Shown: positions 1 through 7,844 of the stretch, piece by piece
Numbering within the stretch: the first letter of the stretch is position 1
Layout: each line of letters begins with the position of its first letter
NCBI GenBank assembly: GCA_030637845.1
Contig: DAOWFT010000114.1
Location: forward strand, 1-10,341
Direction of reading: 5' to 3'
Length of the DNA: 10,341 nucleotides
Origin: Thalassospiraceae bacterium
GTDB taxonomy: Bacteria > Pseudomonadota > Alphaproteobacteria > Rhodospirillales > Magnetovibrionaceae
Notes under the pieces: generated by a model
What the model was told of the DNA's origin: nothing
What the model saw: only the letters and a program-made list of their open reading frames with translations
Databases searched by the model: none
Made by a program: the position numbers and the translations under genes

Positions 1-913
1 AAAATTACCCAAACTGCCGCCTAAGCCATTTCCCATACCCGCCCAGCAAAAGCTGGCCAAGGATTTTATGCAAACGTTGGGATTTGATTTCAACCATGGA
101 CGCTTGGATGAAAGCCTGCATCCGTTTTGTGGCGGCACCAATGATGATGTGCGCATAACCACCCGTTATGACGAGGCCGATTTTACCACCGCCATGATGG
201 GGGTGTTGCACGAAACCGGGCACGCCCTTTATGACATGGGCTTGCCTAAAAAATATCGCGGCCAACCGGTTGGTGATGCCCGCTCCATGTCCATCCATGA
301 AAGCCAGTCATTGCTGATAGAAATGCAGGCCTGCCGTAGCCCTGAGTTTCTTGAATTTGCAACCCCGCTTATGCGTGATGCCTTTGCCAAAGATGGAGAA
401 GAATGGTCGGTTGAAAACATGACCGGGGTTTATACCCGGGTGGAAAAAGGTTTTATCCGGGTTGATGCCGACGAGGTTACCTATCCGTCTCATGTAATTT
501 TGCGCTACCAGTTGGAAAAAGCGGCCATAGCTGGTGAGTTGCAGATGGCCGACCTTCCCACCGCATGGAATGACGGCCTTGAAAAATTATTGGGCATTAG
601 GCCTAAAAACGATACGGTCGGGTGCCTGCAGGACATTCATTGGTATGACGGGGCCTGGGGCTATTTCCCCACCTATACCCTGGGCGCACTGAGCGCCGCA
701 CAATTATTTGATGCGGCATGCAAGGCAAAGCCAAAAATCAAACCGGGCATTGCCCGTGGTGATTTTTCCCCCCTGCTTTCATGGCTACGCGAAAACGTGC
801 ACGGATTGGGCTCAAGCGTTTCAACATCTGAAATTATAAAATCGGCCAGCGGCCAGGCGCTAAGCGCGGAAGTTTTCAAAAACCATCTAAAAACCAGATA
901 CCTGAGCTCATAA
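1..913 (+). CDS. Metallocarboxypeptidase, M32 (carboxypeptidase Taq) family, C-terminal part
   Basis: Zinc carboxypeptidase that removes C-terminal residues from peptides, probably cytoplasmic since M32 enzymes normally lack a signal peptide. The frame is open from base 2, so the start lies outside the window; the Met codon at 68 is internal because family-like sequence (PFP...QKLAKDFM) precedes it. Seen directly: the zinc site HETGH at 209-223, the downstream IHESQS motif whose Glu (299-301) is the expected third zinc ligand, DEVTYPSHVILRYQLE, and the late block HWYDGAWGYFPTYTLGA. About 303 residues are visible of a family norm near 500, and the C-terminus is complete with TAA at 911-913. 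All expected catalytic residues in the visible part are intact. It converges on lrgB with nine bases between stop codons and no obvious terminator hairpin. Confidence 0.93.
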   Translation, partial: KLPKLPPKPFPIPAQQKLAKDFMQTLGFDFNHGRLDESLHPFCGGTNDDVRITTRYDEADFTTAMMGVLHETGHALYDMGLPKKYRGQPVGDARSMSIHESQSLLIEMQACRSPEFLEFATPLMRDAFAKDGEEWSVENMTGVYTRVEKGFIRVDADEVTYPSHVILRYQLEKAAIAGELQMADLPTAWNDGLEKLLGIRPKNDTVGCLQDIHWYDGAWGYFPTYTLGALSAAQLFDAACKAKPKIKPGIARGDFSPLLSWLRENVHGLGSSVSTSEIIKSASGQALSAEVFKNHLKTRYLSS

Positions 914-922
914 TATTTCTGG

Positions 923-1642
923 CTAAAACAACCAGCCCAGCAACAACGGCAATAAAATTGCGGTGGCAAGGCCATTAAGCCCCATGGCCAGACCTGAAAA
1001 CGCGCCCGCGACCTCGCTCACCTGTAATGCCCGGGCAGTACCGATGCCGTGGGCGGCGGTACCACCGGCAACGCCCCTTGCCCGCCAATCCTTGATACGA
1101 AACAAATCAAGAATACCCGGGCCAATAACCGCCCCAATTATGCCGGTCAATATAACCAGAACCGCGGTTAACGATGGAACCCCGCCAACCGCTTCGGCGA
1201 TGCCCATCGCTATGGGTGCGGTGACCGATTTTGGCGCCAGCGACAGCAATGTTGCTTCGGATGCGCCCATCATCCAGGCAATACCAATTGCGCTAAGCGT
1301 TGCGGTGGCGGAACCAAAAAGAATTGATGTCAATATTACCGGAAAGGTTGAGCGAACTTTTTTGAACTGGGAATAAAGCGGAACCGCCAAGGCCACGGTT
1401 GCCGGGCCAAGCATGAAGTGAACAAACTTCGCCCCGTCGAAATAGGTTTGATAATTGGTCTTCGTAACCATCAATAGCCCGACCAGAATTACAACCGCTA
1501 TTAAAACCGGATTAAGCAGTGGGTTAAGCTTGCCCTTGGCATATATCCACATGCCGGCCTGATAGGCGATTAGCGTAACCGTAAGCCCCAACAACGGCTC
1601 GGTCGAAAGATAGACCCATACCTGGTAAAGCCCTTCAGTCAC
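923..1642 (-). CDS. lrgB: LrgB family integral membrane protein
   Basis: Multi-pass inner-membrane protein of 239 residues, the LrgB/CidB type. In Gram-positive bacteria these act with LrgA/CidA partners in control of murein hydrolase release; related proteins have been linked to export of small organic acids. The role in this organism is inferred only from family. Seen: family blocks YFDGAKFVHFMLGPATVALAVPLY (about residues 67-90), APKSVTAPIAMGIAE (136-150) and GVAGGTAAHGIGTARA (190-205), among several hydrophobic segments. The start is GTG at 1642-1640, inside the 3' end of lrgA, and is supported by a strong Shine-Dalgarno GGGGAGGA at 1658-1651 eight bases upstream. Stop is TAG. Length is typical of the family. 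It is co-transcribed and probably translationally coupled with lrgA. Confidence 0.93.
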   Translation of the reverse strand: MTEGLYQVWVYLSTEPLLGLTVTLIAYQAGMWIYAKGKLNPLLNPVLIAVVILVGLLMVTKTNYQTYFDGAKFVHFMLGPATVALAVPLYSQFKKVRSTFPVILTSILFGSATATLSAIGIAWMMGASEATLLSLAPKSVTAPIAMGIAEAVGGVPSLTAVLVILTGIIGAVIGPGILDLFRIKDWRARGVAGGTAAHGIGTARALQVSEVAGAFSGLAMGLNGLATAILLPLLLGWLF

Positions 1643-2039
1643 GTTTTATTTCCTCCCCGCTGGGTTTGTCCCCGGTCAGGTGCGTAAGACCAACCATGGC
1701 GCCGGCGGTAACCAAAACCGTCAGCGCGGTGCTGACCACCAGCGCCACGGAAATGGCCTGCCATTCGTTGGCCAGCAGATGCATGTGCATCATCACCCCG
1801 ACACCGGCCGGAACAAACAAAAGCGAAAGATGGGAAAGCAGTCCCTGAGACGTTTTTTTGAGCCCCTCAGGCAGGTTGCCCTTGATAAGCAAGGTCACAA
1901 ATAACAGGCCCATGCCCACCACCGGGCCGGGCAATGGTAGCTCGAGGCCCTTGGATATAACCTCGCCCACAAGCTGGTATGCCAGCAAAACGGTGATAAA
2001 GCCCAACGTCATGACTAAATAAACCTTCCCAATTGCCAT
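1635..2039 (-). CDS. lrgA: LrgA/CidA family membrane protein
   Basis: Small holin-like membrane protein of 134 residues, partner of LrgB. Four hydrophobic segments are visible at about residues 8-28, 35-53, 68-88 and 94-118. The family signatures LPLPGPVVGMGLLF and LSLLFVPAGVGVMMH are present, and the C-terminal tail is hydrophilic (GDKPSGEEIKRD). ATG is at 2039-2037 with a weak Shine-Dalgarno (GTAAGG, 2050-2045) five bases upstream. Its last 8 bases overlap lrgB, the usual lrgA-lrgB arrangement. It is transcribed divergently from thrC across a 76-base gap containing two inverted repeats, one of which includes this Shine-Dalgarno. No LytSR-type regulator is in the window. Confidence 0.92.
   Translation of the reverse strand: MAIGKVYLVMTLGFITVLLAYQLVGEVISKGLELPLPGPVVGMGLLFVTLLIKGNLPEGLKKTSQGLLSHLSLLFVPAGVGVMMHMHLLANEWQAISVALVVSTALTVLVTAGAMVGLTHLTGDKPSGEEIKRD
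1651..1658 (-). promoter_or_regulatory. Strong Shine-Dalgarno of lrgB inside lrgA
   Basis: GGGGAGGA on the minus strand lies eight bases before the lrgB GTG and within the coding end of lrgA. It fixes the GTG start and indicates that lrgB is translated efficiently from the joint message, while lrgA itself has only a weak site. Confidence 0.75.
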
Positions 2040-2115
2040 TTTAGCCTTACCCCATTATGTAAGGGGGAAGATTTAGGCGCATCTACATAATAACCACCTT
2101 AGGACAAAAACACCT
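2040..2115. promoter_or_regulatory. Divergent lrgA/thrC control region with two overlapping inverted repeats
   Basis: This 76-base gap must hold the signals for both lrgA (-) and thrC (+). Two perfect inverted repeats are visible. ATTATGTA (2054-2061) pairs with TACATAAT (2084-2091) across 22 bases. CCTTAC (2045-2050) pairs with GTAAGG (2059-2064) across 8 bases. They share 2059-2061, so they cannot form together in one RNA. The second would bury the lrgA Shine-Dalgarno. Each arm of the first also reads as an imperfect -10 element (CATAAT) pointing outward, but no good -35 boxes are visible. AGGA at 2101-2104 is the likely thrC ribosome site. Whether this is an operator, paired promoters or RNA structure cannot be settled here. 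Confidence 0.4.
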
Positions 2116-3528
2116 GTGAAGTACATTAGCACCCGCGGCGAGGCACCGGAACTTAGCTTTGACGACGTAGTCCTGACCGGGCTGGCGCGTGATGGCGGGC
2201 TATATGTGCCCAAGGTATGGCCAACCATTAGCCCGGACGAAATGGCCTCGTGGAAAAACCTCAGCTACGCCGAACTGGCGACAAAGGTCATGGCCCCCTT
2301 TGTCGAAGGCTCCATCAGCGAACAAGAACTAGCCGAGCTTGCCCAAAAAGCCTATGCCAATTTTGATCACGCCGATGTTGCCCCATTGGTAAAGCTAAAC
2401 GATGAAGAATAAGTTTTGGGACTACTTCACAGAACTAAACGCACACGAAACAATGACTCTCGGCAAGTTCTTGGCCATTTGTTTGACCATATTTTAAGAA
2501 AACGCGGGGCAAGAATAACCATTGCCGGTGCCACATCGGGTGATACCGGTTCGGCCGCAATTGAAGCATGCCGTGACCGCGAGGCAATCGAGATTTTTAT
2601 TCTTCACCCCGAAGGAAAAGTTTCCGAAGTCCAGCGTCGCCAGATGACAACGGTTTTATCCGACAACGTTCACAACATTGCGCTGCAGGGAACATTTGAT
2701 GATTGCCAGAGCACGGTCAAGGCGCTGTTCGATGACAGCGAATTTCGTGACCGGGTTCATCTTTCAGCCGTGAACTCCATCAACTGGGCGCGGATACTGG
2801 CACAGGTGGTTTATTATTTCTATTCGGCCCTGCAGGTCGGCGGGCCAGATAAAAAAGTTTCATTTGCGGTTCCCACCGGAAACTTCGGTAACGTATTTGC
2901 CGGATTTGCCGCAACCAAGATGGGCTTGCCGGTTGAACAATTGATTATTGGATCAAACGCCAACGACGTTCTAATCCGTTTTATCGAAAGCGGAAAAATG
3001 GAATTGCGCGATGTTGTCCACACCATTAGCCCATCAATGGATATTGGAATATCCAGTAATTTTGAACGCCTGCTGTTTGAGCTATCGGGGCGCGATGGAA
3101 AAAAAGTTTCCGAAATTATGGCAGGCTTCGGCAAAACCGGATCATACGCGGTTGATGATGAATTCATGAAAAATGTTAGCGCCCGGTTTGACGGGGCGCG
3201 GTTTGACGACAGCGCGACCAAGGAAATTATTCGTGACGTCTATGGCTCAAACAAAATACTGCTTGATCCCCATTCGGCTATTGGACTGGGTGCGGCCCGG
3301 GCCAAACGAAACCAAAGCGGCGCACCAATGATTGTTTTGGCAACCGCGCATCCGGCCAAGTTCCCCGATGCGGTTATGGACGCATCAGGCAAGCGCCCGG
3401 AATTACCCGGCCACCTTGCTGATTTGCTGGAACGACCCGAACGAAGCGAGACTTTGGAAAATAGCGTAAGCGTGGTTGGAAATTATATTGAACAAACTCT
3501 TTCTCAGAGAAGCAAGAACAAGAACTAA
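2116..3528 (+). pseudogene. thrC: Threonine synthase, interrupted by an in-frame stop and a scrambled active-site stretch
   Basis: Threonine synthase is the PLP enzyme converting O-phosphohomoserine to threonine, the last step of the pathway. The frame starts at GTG 2116 (MKYISTRG, AGGA 11 bases upstream) and ends with TAA at 3526-3528, giving 471 codons including the stop, normal for the long class. Family sequence is clear up to PLVKLNDEE, where TAA (2410-2412) replaces an expected Trp. The next codons keep scattered matches (VL, L, H) but then read RTKRTRNNDSR where the family has about HGPTLAFKDFALQ, so the PLP lysine is missing. Normal sequence resumes at LGHLFDHI in the same frame: the phosphate-binding GATSGDTGSAA near residue 139, VPTGNFGNVFAGF, SPSMDIGISSNFERLLFEL. 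No other stop or shift is present. The downstream part alone is open from TTG 2416 but would lack the cofactor lysine. Either a recent inactivation or a local sequencing/assembly error; if the patch is an error, this is an ordinary thrC. Confidence 0.88.
2410..2466 (+). other. Scrambled PLP-lysine patch inside thrC
   Basis: Nineteen codons, beginning with TAA, in which the conserved cofactor-binding motif of threonine synthase is replaced. Flanks on both sides match the family and stay in the same frame, and the codon count equals that expected from the family, so there is no net insertion or deletion. Aligned without gaps, the cofactor lysine falls on AAC (2449-2451). With a one-codon shift it falls on AAT, followed by GAC for the conserved Asp. 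Either way the residue is Asn. By eye the bases still resemble a plausible original with several small compensating gaps, which fits clustered errors better than replacement by foreign DNA. Confidence 0.7.
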
Positions 3529-4790
3529 TGTCTGAAAATGTAAAAATTACCACGCTGGATAACGGCCTTCGGGTTGTCACAGATGAAATGGCCAGTGTTG
3601 AAACCACATCTGCCGGCGTTTGGGTTGAAGCCGGGGCGCGGTTTGAAGCCCCGCAGGTGGGTGGCGTTTCCCATGTGCTTGAACACATGACATTCAAGGG
3701 CACCAAACAGCGCACGGCACAAAGTCTGGTTGAAGAAATAGAAGCTGTCGGCGGGCATATCAATGCCTATACCTCACGGGAAAATACCGCCTATTACGCA
3801 AAAACCCTGAAAGAAGACATCGGGCTGACAATTGATATTGTTTCCGACCTTGTCATCAATGCGACGCTGGACAATGATGAGTTCGAGCGCGAACGGGGCG
3901 TTATTTTGCAAGAAATACATCAAGCCAACGATACCCCCGATGAGGTGGTTTATGATTTGTTTCAAATAGCCGCCTACCCCGACCAACCGCTGGGTCGCCC
4001 GGTGCTGGGCTATCATGACGACATTAACGCGATGGATCGCTCGGCAATGCAGGGCTACATGGCCGAACATTACCGCAGCGGCGGAATGGTTCTGGCTGCG
4101 GCGGGAAATCTAAAACACGACGAAGTAGTTGATATGGCGGCTAGCCATTTTGCAAGCGCCCCCACCGGAAAAGGTAAAATCCACCCGGCGGCAAAATATT
4201 CGGGCGGTGAAATGCGCGAAGTCCGCGATATAGAGCAAATTCATATTGTTCTGGGCTTCGAAGGGTTCGATTACTTTGATGACGATTTTTACGCCGCCGG
4301 TATTTTATCAGGCTTATTCGGTGGCGGCATGTCATCGCGCCTGTTTCAGGAAGTGCGCGAAAAACGCGGGCTTGTTTACAGCGTTTATTCTTTTTTCTCG
4401 CCTTATGCAGATAGCGGTCTTTTTGGGGTTTATGCCGGAACCGGAGAAAAAGAAGTTGAAGAACTTATCCCGGTGATAACCGATGAATTGTCAAAACTCG
4501 ACGGCAACATCGGGGCTGAGGAAATAATACGCGCCAAGGCACAAATAAAATCATCATTGCTGATGAGCCTTGAAAGCACGTCTTCTCGGGCCGAACAGCT
4601 TGCCCGACAAATATCGGTGTTTGGTCGCGCCATCCCCATTCAGGAAGCGGTAGATAAAATCGAAGCGGTAAATGAAGAAGACATAAAACGCGTGGCCGCG
4701 CGGTTCCTTGCCAGCCCGCCAACGCTGGCCGCAGTCGGGCCAATAGGAAAGCTGGAAAGTTTTGATAAAATCAAATCCCGGCTTAATTAA
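3528..4790 (+). CDS. M16B zinc peptidase, mitochondrial-processing-peptidase-like
   Basis: Metallopeptidase of 420 residues in the M16 (insulinase/pitrilysin) family, in the group related to mitochondrial processing peptidase beta. Seen: inverted zinc motif HVLEH at residues 49-53 (H49, H53 ligands, E52 catalytic), the more distal Glu ligand in the RGVILQEI block (E129), GGHINAYTSRENTAYY at 75-90, and the glycine-rich GGGMSSRLFQ followed by REKRGLVYS (265-285) with the conserved Arg and Tyr of the C-terminal half. All key residues are intact, so it should be active. There is no signal peptide; a cytoplasmic place is inferred. The ATG at 3528 overlaps the thrC stop (TAATG), so the genes share a transcript and are probably coupled. 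The next gene, yqgE, converges on it across 36 AT-rich bases without a clear terminator hairpin. The natural substrate is not known. Confidence 0.95.
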   Translation: MSENVKITTLDNGLRVVTDEMASVETTSAGVWVEAGARFEAPQVGGVSHVLEHMTFKGTKQRTAQSLVEEIEAVGGHINAYTSRENTAYYAKTLKEDIGLTIDIVSDLVINATLDNDEFERERGVILQEIHQANDTPDEVVYDLFQIAAYPDQPLGRPVLGYHDDINAMDRSAMQGYMAEHYRSGGMVLAAAGNLKHDEVVDMAASHFASAPTGKGKIHPAAKYSGGEMREVRDIEQIHIVLGFEGFDYFDDDFYAAGILSGLFGGGMSSRLFQEVREKRGLVYSVYSFFSPYADSGLFGVYAGTGEKEVEELIPVITDELSKLDGNIGAEEIIRAKAQIKSSLLMSLESTSSRAEQLARQISVFGRAIPIQEAVDKIEAVNEEDIKRVAARFLASPPTLAAVGPIGKLESFDKIKSRLN

Positions 4791-4826
4791 ATAATCCTCA
4801 ATTAATTTAAATCAGGCCATCTTTAA

Positions 4827-5402
4827 TCAAGCATGGCCGGCCTCTTCTGACAGCATCAACGCATCTATGCCAAGGCTATTGAGCGCGTTTTTCCATTTGC
4901 CATCGGAATCTGTTGCAAACACAAGCTCCGGGGCGGCGGCCATTGAAAGCCAGCCATTTTCCAGCATCTCGCTGTCGAGTTGACCCGGGCCCCATCCGGC
5001 ATAGCCAAGGGCAAGCAGGCTTTTTTCCGGGCCATGACCTTCGGCGATGGCTTTGACGATATCAATGGTCGCGGTTAATGCCATCTGTCCGTCAACCACA
5101 AGGGTTGATTCGTGCACATAATCAGGCGAATGCAGAACAAACCCGCGGCCTTCCTCAACCGGGCCACCGGCATGAATTCGAATAGCATCCGCCGGGCCCA
5201 GCTGTTCAATGCCCAGTTGTTCAAGCAAATCGGGGAAAGTTACCTCGGGCATGGTACGGTTTATGACCAGACCCATGGCCCCGTCTTCGTTGTGAGCGCA
5301 AAGATAAATTACCGACTGGGAAAAACGCGGGTCAGGCATGGTCGGCATGGCAACCAGCAATTGACCCGAAAAATAGCTTGAAGGCGATGTCTGGATCGTC
5401 AT
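4827..5402 (-). CDS. yqgE: YqgE/AlgH family protein (UPF0301)
   Basis: Cytoplasmic protein of 191 residues from the UPF0301 family, widespread in proteobacteria. Its biochemical role is not established; the name AlgH comes from an effect on alginate production in Pseudomonas. Family blocks seen: GQLLVAMPTMPDPRFSQSVI at about 13-32, AHNEDGAMGLVINR (36-49), HAGGPVEEGRGFVLHS (77-92) and GYAGWGPGQLDSEMLENGWL (133-152). Length is normal. ATG at 5402-5400 has a good Shine-Dalgarno, AGGAG at 5415-5411, eight bases upstream. It diverges from the DsbD-like gene, and its probable promoter overlaps a 14-base palindrome. Confidence 0.94.
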   Translation of the reverse strand: MTIQTSPSSYFSGQLLVAMPTMPDPRFSQSVIYLCAHNEDGAMGLVINRTMPEVTFPDLLEQLGIEQLGPADAIRIHAGGPVEEGRGFVLHSPDYVHESTLVVDGQMALTATIDIVKAIAEGHGPEKSLLALGYAGWGPGQLDSEMLENGWLSMAAAPELVFATDSDGKWKNALNSLGIDALMLSEEAGHA

Positions 5403-5438
5403 TTTATGCGCTCCTGACTATTGTTGTTTGTTTGTCCC

Positions 5439-5470
5439 ATTATTACATATGGGGCAATTTTGGCCAAAAT
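5439..5470 (-). promoter_or_regulatory. Probable yqgE promoter overlapped by a 14-base palindrome
   Basis: On the minus strand TTGGCC (5467-5462) and AATAAT (5444-5439) lie 17 bases apart, a plausible -35/-10 pair about 37 bases from the yqgE start. The -35 box sits inside a perfect palindrome, ATTTTGGCCAAAAT (5457-5470). A regulator bound there would be positioned to control yqgE and possibly the divergent DsbD gene. The promoter elements are only partial matches to consensus; the palindrome itself is certain. Confidence 0.4.
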
Positions 5471-5573
5471 AAAGAACCTGTGAACAAAAAAAATTAAGCC
5501 AATCCGCCTCTTTCCAGCCACTTTTTGTACTTACCCTTTCGTCAAAACCAGATAATATCCGTCTCAGCCAAGG

Positions 5574-5595
5574 GCCAGGGGATAGCCAGGGAATA
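5574..5595 (+). repeat. Tandem 11-base direct repeat upstream of the DsbD-like gene
   Basis: GCCAGGGGATA (5574-5584) is followed immediately by GCCAGGGAATA (5585-5595), two units with one mismatch. They lie in the leader of the DsbD-like gene, ending 13 bases before its ATG. The purine-rich AGGG of the second unit is too far from the start (about 18 bases) to be an ideal ribosome site. The origin may be simple slippage duplication. Confidence 0.6.
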
Positions 5596-5608
5596 GATTG
5601 AGAACATA

Positions 5609-7777
5609 ATGTTTGTAATGAATTTTAAAAAAAATATTTTAACCGCAACCTCGATTTTGTTTGCGATTTTGCTAACTATTGTTTCAGGCGTTTTTATCAG
5701 TCCTGCCAGTGCCGCATCATCCGACTGGAACGTGACCGATCATACCCGCGTCAGGCTAATAAGCGCATCCGATACAATTGGCAAAAACAAAACCATCACC
5801 CTTGGCCTGCAGTTTGAATTAAACAAAAACTGGAAAGTCTATTGGCGTTCGGCTGGTGATGCCGGATACCCGCCATCAATTGATTGGACGGGATCATCCA
5901 ATCTTAAAAATGCGGTGATGCACTGGCCCATACCGGAACGGTTTTCCATACTTGGGTTCGAAACGCTGGGCTATAAAAAAGAAGTGGTGTTTCCCTTAAC
6001 CATAAATCTTGAAAATCCAGACGATGATTTATCTATCAAAGCAAATGTTGATTATTTGGCTTGCGCCGAACTTTGCATTCCCTATGAAGCTAAATTAGAA
6101 ATTTTTATTCCTAAAGGAGATATTGGTGATGCGGCTAAGGCCTCACCCGAAGCACATATTATCAGTCGCTATGATGCCCGCGTGCCCAAAAGCGCTGAAG
6201 CCTCCGGAATAGGCATCAAAAGCGCAGAAATAAAATATAACAACGATGACGGCATACTTATAGTTACCGCTACCAGCCGAAATAGTTTTAACAATCCCGA
6301 CCTGTTCGTCGAAGGACCGGACGAGCTTTCGTTTTCAAAACCATTATCGTGGATTGATGCCAATGGCGCTATGGCCGTGTTGGAAGTTCCCGTAAGCGGA
6401 TTAAGCGCGCTTAAAAAACCAATTACCGAAACCGAGTTGACGCTTACACTTTCAGACGCAGGTGGCGCGCGTGGCGCGGAGTTCGCTGTCGTACCAATAA
6501 ACGCCACCGCCGACACCCTGGTCGTAAGCGACCTTATGGCACCAGAACTCAACGGCGGAACCTCGCTCGTGGTTATTTTGGGGTTAGCGTTGCTTGGTGG
6601 TTTAATACTTAACCTTATGCCCTGCGTGTTGCCGGTTCTTTCCATCAAGCTGATGGGGGCAATCAGTCATGGCGGGGCTGATAGAAAAATAGTTCGTTTC
6701 AGCTTTATTGCCTCAGCCGCAGGAATTATTTTTTCTTTTCTATTGTTGGCGGGTGTTTTGGTTGCACTTAAAAGTGCCGGTGCGGCCATTGGTTGGGGAA
6801 TACAGTTTCAACAGCCGTGGTTCTTGATTGCCATGGCCTTGGTGATATCGGTGTTTGCCGCCAACATGTGGGGATTTTTTGAAGTAAACCTGCCCGGCTC
6901 CATTTCCGAAATTGGCGCAGCCACAACCCACCAACACGGCCTTGGTGGACATTTCCTGACCGGGGCATTTGCCACCCTGCTTGCGACCCCCTGCTCGGCC
7001 CCGTTTTTGGGAACAGCGGTGGGCTTTGCGCTGGCTCGCGGGGCGGGAGATATATTCATGGTGTTTGCGGCATTAGGAATAGGTCTGGCTACGCCATACA
7101 TTGCGGTTGCCCTGTGGCCGGGGCTGGCGACAAGAATGCCCAAGCCCGGACGCTGGATGGTAATCCTTCGCCGGGTAATGGGTTTTGCGCTGGCGGCAAC
7201 CGCGCTGTGGCTGGTTAGTATTATTGCGGTGCAGGTAAATGCAATGACCGCGTGGCTGGTGGGCGCAATATTGCTAGTGGTGGTTGGGGTGTTCTGGCTG
7301 CATCACCGCATGGGCCGACGTTTTGGCCGGCTCGAATGGGTGGCGGTGGCGGTATTGGCGGTTTTGGCATTGCTGGCACCCGACGGCACCCGCCAAAATG
7401 GATATAGCGATAACGACACATCGGAACTAAGTGGTATCTGGCAGCCGTTTGACCGCGCCGCCATACCGGCACTTGTGCGAAGCGGCAAAACCGTATTTGT
7501 CGATGTAACCGCCGAATGGTGCATAACCTGCCAAATAAACAAGGCGGTATCGCTTTCAAAGGGCCGCGCCCTTGCCCGCCTTAAGGGTGAAAACGTAATC
7601 GCCATGCAGGCCGACTGGACGAGGCCCAGCGATGAGATTTCAGACTATCTGGCGACCTTTGGCCGCTATGGAATACCGTTTAATGCGGTTTATGGCCCGG
7701 GCGCGCCAAATGGTTTTGCCCTGCCGGAACTGCTTAGCCAGCAAATAGTTATTGATGCGCTTGATAGGGCCAAATAA
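5609..7777 (+). CDS. DsbD-type protein-disulfide reductase (DsbC/N-terminal, transmembrane and thioredoxin domains)
   Basis: Inner-membrane electron carrier of 722 residues that should move reducing equivalents from cytoplasmic thioredoxin to periplasmic thiol proteins. In order: signal peptide (residues 1-35, cleavage near SPASA); a periplasmic domain to about 315 with the cysteine pair in YLACAELC (C152, C156); a DsbD/CcdA-like membrane domain, about 318-590, with one cysteine in NLMPCVLP (C339) and one in ATPCSAPFLG (C462); and a C-terminal periplasmic thioredoxin-like domain with WCITC (C638, C641) and the cis-proline in YGIPFN (P690). All three expected cysteine pairs are present. ATG 5609 is chosen because GAG lies six bases upstream; ATG 5618 is an alternative that also keeps the signal peptide. 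It is followed after 67 bases by a peroxiredoxin gene with its own ribosome site. Substrates are not shown by the sequence; cytochrome c maturation or disulfide-isomerase reduction are family possibilities. Confidence 0.93.
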   Translation: MFVMNFKKNILTATSILFAILLTIVSGVFISPASAASSDWNVTDHTRVRLISASDTIGKNKTITLGLQFELNKNWKVYWRSAGDAGYPPSIDWTGSSNLKNAVMHWPIPERFSILGFETLGYKKEVVFPLTINLENPDDDLSIKANVDYLACAELCIPYEAKLEIFIPKGDIGDAAKASPEAHIISRYDARVPKSAEASGIGIKSAEIKYNNDDGILIVTATSRNSFNNPDLFVEGPDELSFSKPLSWIDANGAMAVLEVPVSGLSALKKPITETELTLTLSDAGGARGAEFAVVPINATADTLVVSDLMAPELNGGTSLVVILGLALLGGLILNLMPCVLPVLSIKLMGAISHGGADRKIVRFSFIASAAGIIFSFLLLAGVLVALKSAGAAIGWGIQFQQPWFLIAMALVISVFAANMWGFFEVNLPGSISEIGAATTHQHGLGGHFLTGAFATLLATPCSAPFLGTAVGFALARGAGDIFMVFAALGIGLATPYIAVALWPGLATRMPKPGRWMVILRRVMGFALAATALWLVSIIAVQVNAMTAWLVGAILLVVVGVFWLHHRMGRRFGRLEWVAVAVLAVLALLAPDGTRQNGYSDNDTSELSGIWQPFDRAAIPALVRSGKTVFVDVTAEWCITCQINKAVSLSKGRALARLKGENVIAMQADWTRPSDEISDYLATFGRYGIPFNAVYGPGAPNGFALPELLSQQIVIDALDRAK

Positions 7778-7844
7778 TCTATTGAAATGAAAAATCAAAA
7801 AACTACCTTTTAAATAACAATAACAAACACCGGAGCACAGACAA

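Noticed and set aside
923..2039. Plus-strand open frames antisense to lrgAB (963-1376, 1666-1848, 1680-1904)
   Set aside because: The minus-strand frames carry clear LrgA/LrgB motifs; the plus-strand translations resemble no family and lack ribosome sites.
2402..2497. A 31-codon frame (MKNKFWDYFTELN...) starting at ATG 2402 and crossing the damaged thrC patch
   Set aside because: It has no ribosome site, and its second half is merely thrC codons read out of frame.
2416..3528. The downstream part of thrC as a separate functional gene starting at TTG 2416
   Set aside because: It lacks the N-terminal domain and the PLP lysine, and its first dozen residues match nothing in the family; it is better treated as part of one interrupted gene.
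4791..4826. AT-rich convergent gap between the M16 peptidase and yqgE as a bidirectional terminator
   Set aside because: Only short AT-only inverted repeats are present; there is no GC-rich stem with a T tract.
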